Made by a program: the position numbers and the translations under genes
Notes under the pieces: model-generated
The model's database searches: none
Told to the model about the DNA's origin: nothing
What the model saw: the letters and a program-made list of their open reading frames with translations, nothing else
Shown here: positions 5,189 through 8,355 of the stretch, piece after piece
Layout of the letters: each line of letters starts with the position of its first letter
Numbering within the stretch: position 1 is the first letter of the stretch
Assembly: GCA_017543805.1 (NCBI GenBank)
Contig: JAFYFK010000283.1
Coordinates: forward strand, 1 to 8,355
From: Bacillota bacterium
GTDB taxonomy: Bacteria; Bacillota; Clostridia; Peptostreptococcales; Anaerovoracaceae
DNA: 8,355 nucleotides
Direction of reading: 5' to 3'

Positions 5189-6672
5189 TCCCTGTGGCCT
5201 CCGATCTGAGAGTTTCTGTCGCGGGCGGTGGCGTTTTCCTGAAGATCCATTCCCTTAAGTATGGCGTTTTTGCCGTACCGCTCTTTTATCGCCAAGATAG
5301 CCTGCTGCTCCTTTTTCTCCTTTTGCCTTGCTTTCTCGGACTCCGCTTTCCGGCGGTCCGCTTCTTCATAATCTGTGAACAGATCGAGCTGTTCCTCGGT
5401 CTCTTTGTGTATAGAATCCTCGCTCAGCAGATGATTTGCGTTAAGGTAGAAGCGCCTCACGAGAAGCTTAGGGTCGCTGATGCGCCCGTAGAGCTCCGAG
5501 GCGGCTTTTATTATTTCTTTTGCGGACGACGTGGGAGGGGAGAGGTTTATGCTGCCGGTTCCGGGCCTGGGGACTATCCGTCCGTACCAGTCGCGCACCA
5601 GTTCTCCTTTATATTCCTGCCCGGCGCTTTCGATATCGTAGCCGACGAACATCGTCAGCTGGTCCGTTACGAGGCCTTTTTTGACCAGGTCGAGCGACAG
5701 GCTGTCCGCCATCTCTTTTATGACAGTGTGAGCTTCGGCATTATTGTAGCCTCTGGACAGGACCTGGCCGGAACTGAGACTGTTGGACGACGGTTTATAG
5801 TTCTTGATCTCGGCAATTGTGCAGGGTTCCCAACCCCAGGCATGGTCGATAAGAAGCTCAGCGTTTATTCCGAACGTTTTGTAGAGAATGTCTTCGTTGT
5901 GAACTGAACACCTCGCGACGTCTCCCATTGTGTACATGCTGAGCTTTGCCAGTCTTTTTGCGTAACCTCTTCCGACGCGCCAGAAATCCGTAATGGGCCT
6001 GTGCGCCCAAAGCTCCCTGCGGTAGGACGCTTCGTCCAGCACCGCTATCCTGGCGCCGTTTTCGTCTGCCGGCTTGTGCTTTGCGACTATATCCATGGCA
6101 ACTTTGCAGAGATACATATTAGTGCCTATGCCGGCCGTGGCGGTAACACCGGTGCTGCTGAGAACCTCGGAGATCAGCTTCCTGGTCAGTTCCTCCGCGT
6201 TAAGGTTATAAAGCTTAAGATACTGAGTAGCGTCGATAAACACCTCGTCGATCGAATAGACGTGGATGTCTTCCGGCGCAATATATTTAAGATAGATATC
6301 GTAGATTGCGGTGCTGCACTCTATGTAATGGGCCATGCGCGGTTTAGCAGCAATAAAAGAAAGGGAAAGCGAAGGGTCGGACATAAGCGCGTCATAATTG
6401 TCCGATGATCCGGAAAACTTTCCGCCCGGAGCGTTTTTCAGCCGCTCGGAGTTTATCCGGCGTACTGCCTGTTTGACCTCGAAAAGCCTTGGACGGCCCG
6501 GGATACCGAAGCTTTTAAGGGAAGGGGAGACTGCGAGGCAGATCGTCTTGTCCGTGCGGCTTTCGTCCGCGACGACCAGATTCGTCTTAAGCGCGTCAAG
6601 ACCGCGCGCCACGCATTCCACGGAAGCGTAGAACGATTTTAGGTCTATGGCAATGTAGGTCCTGTCGGCCAT
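5185..6672 (-). CDS. Y-family translesion DNA polymerase, UvrX/UmuC-like
   Basis: 495 residues. Error-prone polymerase that extends primers past damaged bases. Palm/finger features: IDLKSFYASVEC (8-20) with metal-binding Asp10 and probable steric-gate Tyr15; VYSIDEVFID (138-147) with catalytic Asp142 and Glu143; helix-hairpin-helix region FWRVGRGYAKRLAKLSMYTMGDVA (around 230-253); then little-finger sequence LSSGQVLSRGYNN (299-311). QLDLF (428-432) matches the beta-clamp-binding pentapeptide, followed by a Lys/Glu-rich helix and a conserved tail YGKNAILKGMDLQENATARD (466-485) ending in NSQIGGHR. This tail and the LKSFYASVE form place it in the Gram-positive UvrX (YqjW)/ImpB-like branch rather than classical DinB. 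The start has GGAGG 4 bases upstream. It is followed by the small partner gene in a 4-nt overlap and preceded by an extended -10 promoter and LexA-like box. All catalytic residues are present. Confidence 0.95.
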   Translation of the reverse strand: MADRTYIAIDLKSFYASVECVARGLDALKTNLVVADESRTDKTICLAVSPSLKSFGIPGRPRLFEVKQAVRRINSERLKNAPGGKFSGSSDNYDALMSDPSLSLSFIAAKPRMAHYIECSTAIYDIYLKYIAPEDIHVYSIDEVFIDATQYLKLYNLNAEELTRKLISEVLSSTGVTATAGIGTNMYLCKVAMDIVAKHKPADENGARIAVLDEASYRRELWAHRPITDFWRVGRGYAKRLAKLSMYTMGDVARCSVHNEDILYKTFGINAELLIDHAWGWEPCTIAEIKNYKPSSNSLSSGQVLSRGYNNAEAHTVIKEMADSLSLDLVKKGLVTDQLTMFVGYDIESAGQEYKGELVRDWYGRIVPRPGTGSINLSPPTSSAKEIIKAASELYGRISDPKLLVRRFYLNANHLLSEDSIHKETEEQLDLFTDYEEADRRKAESEKARQKEKKEQQAILAIKERYGKNAILKGMDLQENATARDRNSQIGGHRE

Positions 6673-6687
6673 GCTGCCTCCATATCA

Positions 6688-6699
6688 AAACATTTGTTC
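6688..6699 (-). promoter_or_regulatory. LexA-like SOS box of the polymerase cassette
   Basis: On the minus strand the site reads GAAC-AAAT-GTTT, matching the Gram-positive LexA consensus GAAC-N4-GTTC with a final T that is accepted in clostridia. It lies 6 bases downstream of the -10 hexamer, over the predicted transcription start, a position where bound LexA would block initiation. Together with the downstream translesion polymerase this makes SOS control likely. Confidence 0.7.
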
Positions 6700-6705
6700 A
6701 CAAGT

Positions 6706-6736
6706 ATTATAACACAAGAAGTACAAAATGTGTTAA
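6706..6736 (-). promoter_or_regulatory. Promoter of the polymerase cassette (extended -10)
   Basis: The minus strand shows TGTTATAAT, that is a perfect TATAAT (6711-6706) with the TG-n extension. The best -35 candidate, TTAACA (6736-6731), is 19 bases away, longer than ideal; the extended -10 would compensate. The predicted start falls near 6699, inside the LexA-like box. Confidence 0.6.
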
Positions 6737-6744
6737 AATCATCA

Positions 6745-6750
6745 TATAAA
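6745..6750 (+). promoter_or_regulatory. Possible -10 element for the lipoprotein gene
   Basis: TATAAA at 6745-6750 is the best -10 candidate on the + strand in the divergent region 6673-6774; TAAAAT at 6734-6739 is an alternative. Neither has a convincing -35 partner at 16-18 bases. The plus-strand promoter would share about 30 bp with the divergent SOS promoter. Confidence 0.3.
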
Positions 6751-6774
6751 ACCTCGCAATAAAAGGAGGAAAAA

Positions 6775-7911
6775 ATGAACAGGAAAATAATTGCCATAGC
6801 TCTGGCTCTGATGCTCGTTTTCTGCACCGCGTGCGGAAGATCAGCGGGAAACCAGACAGCGGAGCCTCAGCAGAATACAGAGGGCGCCCCCAAGGCGCCT
6901 GTGGAGAGCGAAGGACCGTCCGGAAACGGCGCGGCGGAACCGTCAACAGCACCTGAGACCACAGAACCGGGTCCGGAAGAAGCTCTGACAGACAGAATAC
7001 AGCTCTTTGCGGATTTCCTTCCGGAATACTGCGTCCCGCTTCTGGACACAGAATCCAACGATCCTCATTTCGATCTGCTTCTCCTGGACGCGGACGATCT
7101 TCCGGAGCTTGCGATAATCGAGGACAACTATCATCCGATAGGCGTCCACGTGTTTAAAGCCGTAGACGGACAAGTTAAGGAAGTCGGAGAATTCGGCAGC
7201 AGCGGCACCATGCTTTACCGCGAATACCAGAGCATCATCGACGGATTCTATATGGGTATGGGCTCGACCACACACGATGTCGTGGAAGTTAGCGCCGACG
7301 GATCGAGCGAGGTCGTAATGACCACCGAGGAATACTACGACGGCCCCAGCGACAATTACCGTTATTTTATAAACGGCGAGGAGGTCGACGCGGACGTCTA
7401 TTACGAGGCGGACGCCGAATGGCAGAACATAGAGAGCAGCGTCATCTATTATGAAAAAGGTCTTCGCTACATGGATTATAAAGAAGATCTTTTCGACGCT
7501 CTCATGGACCGTTACAACAATCCTCCCGCAAAGGAAGAATACAGCTATTACGGGGATCCGATCGATCTCGACGCCGTAGTCGGCTCCTGGACGCTCTACC
7601 GCTACGAAACAGAAGGCGAGGACGGATACGCCGGGGAGAACGGAACTGTCACGACCCTTACTGTCTACGAGAACGGCACTCTCGATTATTACTACAAGAA
7701 TATGTATGAGGATGCCGTGGATCTGAAAGGCCTTGAATTCGTCGAGAAAGACGGCCTTATGAGCTTTGAGTATACGGACGGGTACGGTCAGCTCATAACC
7801 AACAGCATCGTAGGCATGACCGCGGACGGCGAGCTTGAGATGTCCGTATCGTTTGAATATCCCGACGGGACCTACGGCGGAAGCGAATGGTTCTACGTAA
7901 GAGCGGATTAG
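6775..7911 (+). CDS. Putative lipoprotein of unknown function
   Basis: 378 residues. The N-terminus is a lipoprotein signal: MNRK, hydrophobic core IIAIALALMLVF, then C-T-A-C-G with the likely lipidated Cys20 (the -3 residue is Cys rather than the usual Leu). Residues 21-70 form a Pro/Glu/Thr/Ser-rich spacer as expected for a surface tether. Residues about 72-250 contain HFDLLLLDADDLPELAIIE (98-116), resembling the degenerate D-x-D-x-D-G-x-P-E-L element common in clostridial extracytoplasmic proteins. Residues 266-378 form a separate Tyr/acidic-rich beta domain starting VVGSWTLYRYE, with repeated strand-turn patterns (YENGTLDYYY, TADGELEMSV), reminiscent of small calycin-like or lipocalin-like modules; this is a weak structural guess. 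AGGAGG at 6764-6769 fixes the start. Very acidic overall. No enzymatic motif recognised. Confidence 0.85.
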   Translation: MNRKIIAIALALMLVFCTACGRSAGNQTAEPQQNTEGAPKAPVESEGPSGNGAAEPSTAPETTEPGPEEALTDRIQLFADFLPEYCVPLLDTESNDPHFDLLLLDADDLPELAIIEDNYHPIGVHVFKAVDGQVKEVGEFGSSGTMLYREYQSIIDGFYMGMGSTTHDVVEVSADGSSEVVMTTEEYYDGPSDNYRYFINGEEVDADVYYEADAEWQNIESSVIYYEKGLRYMDYKEDLFDALMDRYNNPPAKEEYSYYGDPIDLDAVVGSWTLYRYETEGEDGYAGENGTVTTLTVYENGTLDYYYKNMYEDAVDLKGLEFVEKDGLMSFEYTDGYGQLITNSIVGMTADGELEMSVSFEYPDGTYGGSEWFYVRAD

Positions 7912-7931
7912 TTTAATTAATTGTCGGAGAG

Positions 7932-8355
7932 ATGGGAAAACTATATTTTGTACGGCACGGAGAGACAGTCTGGAACGCGGAAAACAAGATCTGCGGCGCC
8001 ACTGACAGCCCGCTGACGCAGCTGGGGATTGAACAGGCGCGCAGTCTGGGAAAAGCGGCAGTCGAGCAGGGAATACAGGCAGACCTGATACTGTATTCTC
8101 CGCTTTCGCGCGCAAAGGATACCGCGGAGCAGATAGCTGATATGACCGGAATTCCCATGCGCGCCGAGCCAAGGCTTGTTGAGCAGAACTTCGGACGTTA
8201 CGAAGGGACTCCGCGAAACAGCGAAGAATTCCAGCTTGCCCGGCAGCAGTTCGCGCTGGGTTACGGAGGGGAGACCTCTTTAAGGCTTGCGCAGAGGATC
8301 TACAATCTTCTGGACGAGCTTACGGCAGATCCGGAGCACGTTTACATGCTCGTTG
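7932..8355 (+). CDS. Histidine phosphatase (phosphoglycerate-mutase-like), 5' part only
   Basis: 141 complete codons are visible and the frame is open at the window edge; such proteins are usually about 190-220 residues. The N-terminus KLYFVRHGETVWN carries the phospho-acceptor motif with Arg8 and His9. Further family positions are LTQLGIEQA (28-36), LYSPLSRAKDTAE (54-66, Arg60) and LVEQNFGRYEG (82-92, acid Glu84). The second catalytic His is expected just beyond the last base, after YMLV. These proteins remove phosphate from small metabolites or proteins; substrate cannot be told from sequence. The ATG at 7932 follows GGAG (7926-7929) with an unusually short 2-base gap. It begins 20 bases after the lipoprotein stop with no terminator between, so the two may be co-transcribed. 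Confidence 0.93.
   Translation, partial: MGKLYFVRHGETVWNAENKICGATDSPLTQLGIEQARSLGKAAVEQGIQADLILYSPLSRAKDTAEQIADMTGIPMRAEPRLVEQNFGRYEGTPRNSEEFQLARQQFALGYGGETSLRLAQRIYNLLDELTADPEHVYMLV

Noticed and set aside
5194..5907. Open frame of 237 codons on the plus strand opposite the polymerase
   Set aside because: It is antisense to an unmistakable Y-family polymerase and shows no family motif.
6883..6899. Two GGCGCC copies forming a potential hairpin early in the lipoprotein gene
   Set aside because: GGCGCC is self-palindromic, the region codes for the Pro-rich tether, and no T-run follows, so there is no support for a terminator or attenuator.
6943..8172. Long open frame (409 codons) on the minus strand opposite the lipoprotein and phosphatase genes
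   Set aside because: It mirrors the two plus-strand genes, which have an AGGAGG site, a lipobox and an RHGE motif; the antisense translation has no recognisable domain, and it is best explained by codon bias.
1..8355. CRISPR array, tRNA/rRNA gene, transposase, phage genes or toxin-antitoxin pair
   Set aside because: No regularly spaced repeats, cloverleaf-like sequence, mobile-element inverted repeats or matching protein motifs were seen on either strand.

Overview
The window reads as an ordinary chromosomal stretch from a member of the Firmicutes, most likely class Clostridia. The evidence is the gene order alaS–ireB–ruvX, which is characteristic of Firmicutes, Clostridia-type families downstream (an Elp3-like radical SAM protein without an acetyltransferase domain and a DUF6873-like GME-fold protein), strong AGGAGG ribosome binding sites, and a LexA box of the Gram-positive GAAC-N4-GTTY type. 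The species cannot be named from the sequence. No RNA gene, CRISPR array, insertion sequence, attachment site or origin is visible.

Region 1 (1-4069, + strand) is a housekeeping cluster. It opens with the 3' two thirds of alaS (alanyl-tRNA synthetase; the aminoacylation core lies upstream of the window). A well-formed promoter (TTGCAC-N17-TATAAT) overlaps the last codons of alaS and should drive ireB, ruvX, an Elp3-like radical SAM gene and a DUF6873-like gene. The last three junctions are all 4-nt ATGA overlaps, so these four genes look translationally coupled. The first three genes follow the usual Firmicutes order; the radical SAM/DUF6873 pair is the less usual extension and the DUF6873-like protein has no known function.

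Region 2 (4070-5008, + strand) is one secreted or membrane-anchored NlpC/P60 cell-wall peptidase with its own promoter. That promoter sits so close to the ATG that the message may be almost leaderless, and an inverted repeat spans the -10 element and the start codon.

Region 3 (5009-6672, - strand) is an SOS-type translesion cassette: a Y-family DNA polymerase of the UvrX/UmuC-like branch, with a beta-clamp-binding motif, followed in a 4-nt overlap by a 59-codon gene that is not obvious in routine ORF calling. This small protein carries the RAAQFAPFAALTG motif typical of the N-terminus of YolD-like polymerase partners but ends where the usual second domain should begin. A LexA-like box lies over the predicted transcription start of the cassette. 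The small gene's stop codon abuts the stop codon of the convergent NlpC/P60 gene with no base between them.

Region 4 (6673-8355, + strand) starts at a divergent intergenic region of about 100 bp. It carries a lipoprotein of unknown function and then the 5' part of a histidine-phosphatase (phosphoglycerate-mutase-like) gene that runs off the window.

No large undescribed defence or mobile system is evident. The observations most worth following are the shortened polymerase partner under a LexA box, the GME-fold protein coupled to an Elp3-like radical SAM enzyme, and the promoter/start-codon geometry of the NlpC/P60 gene.
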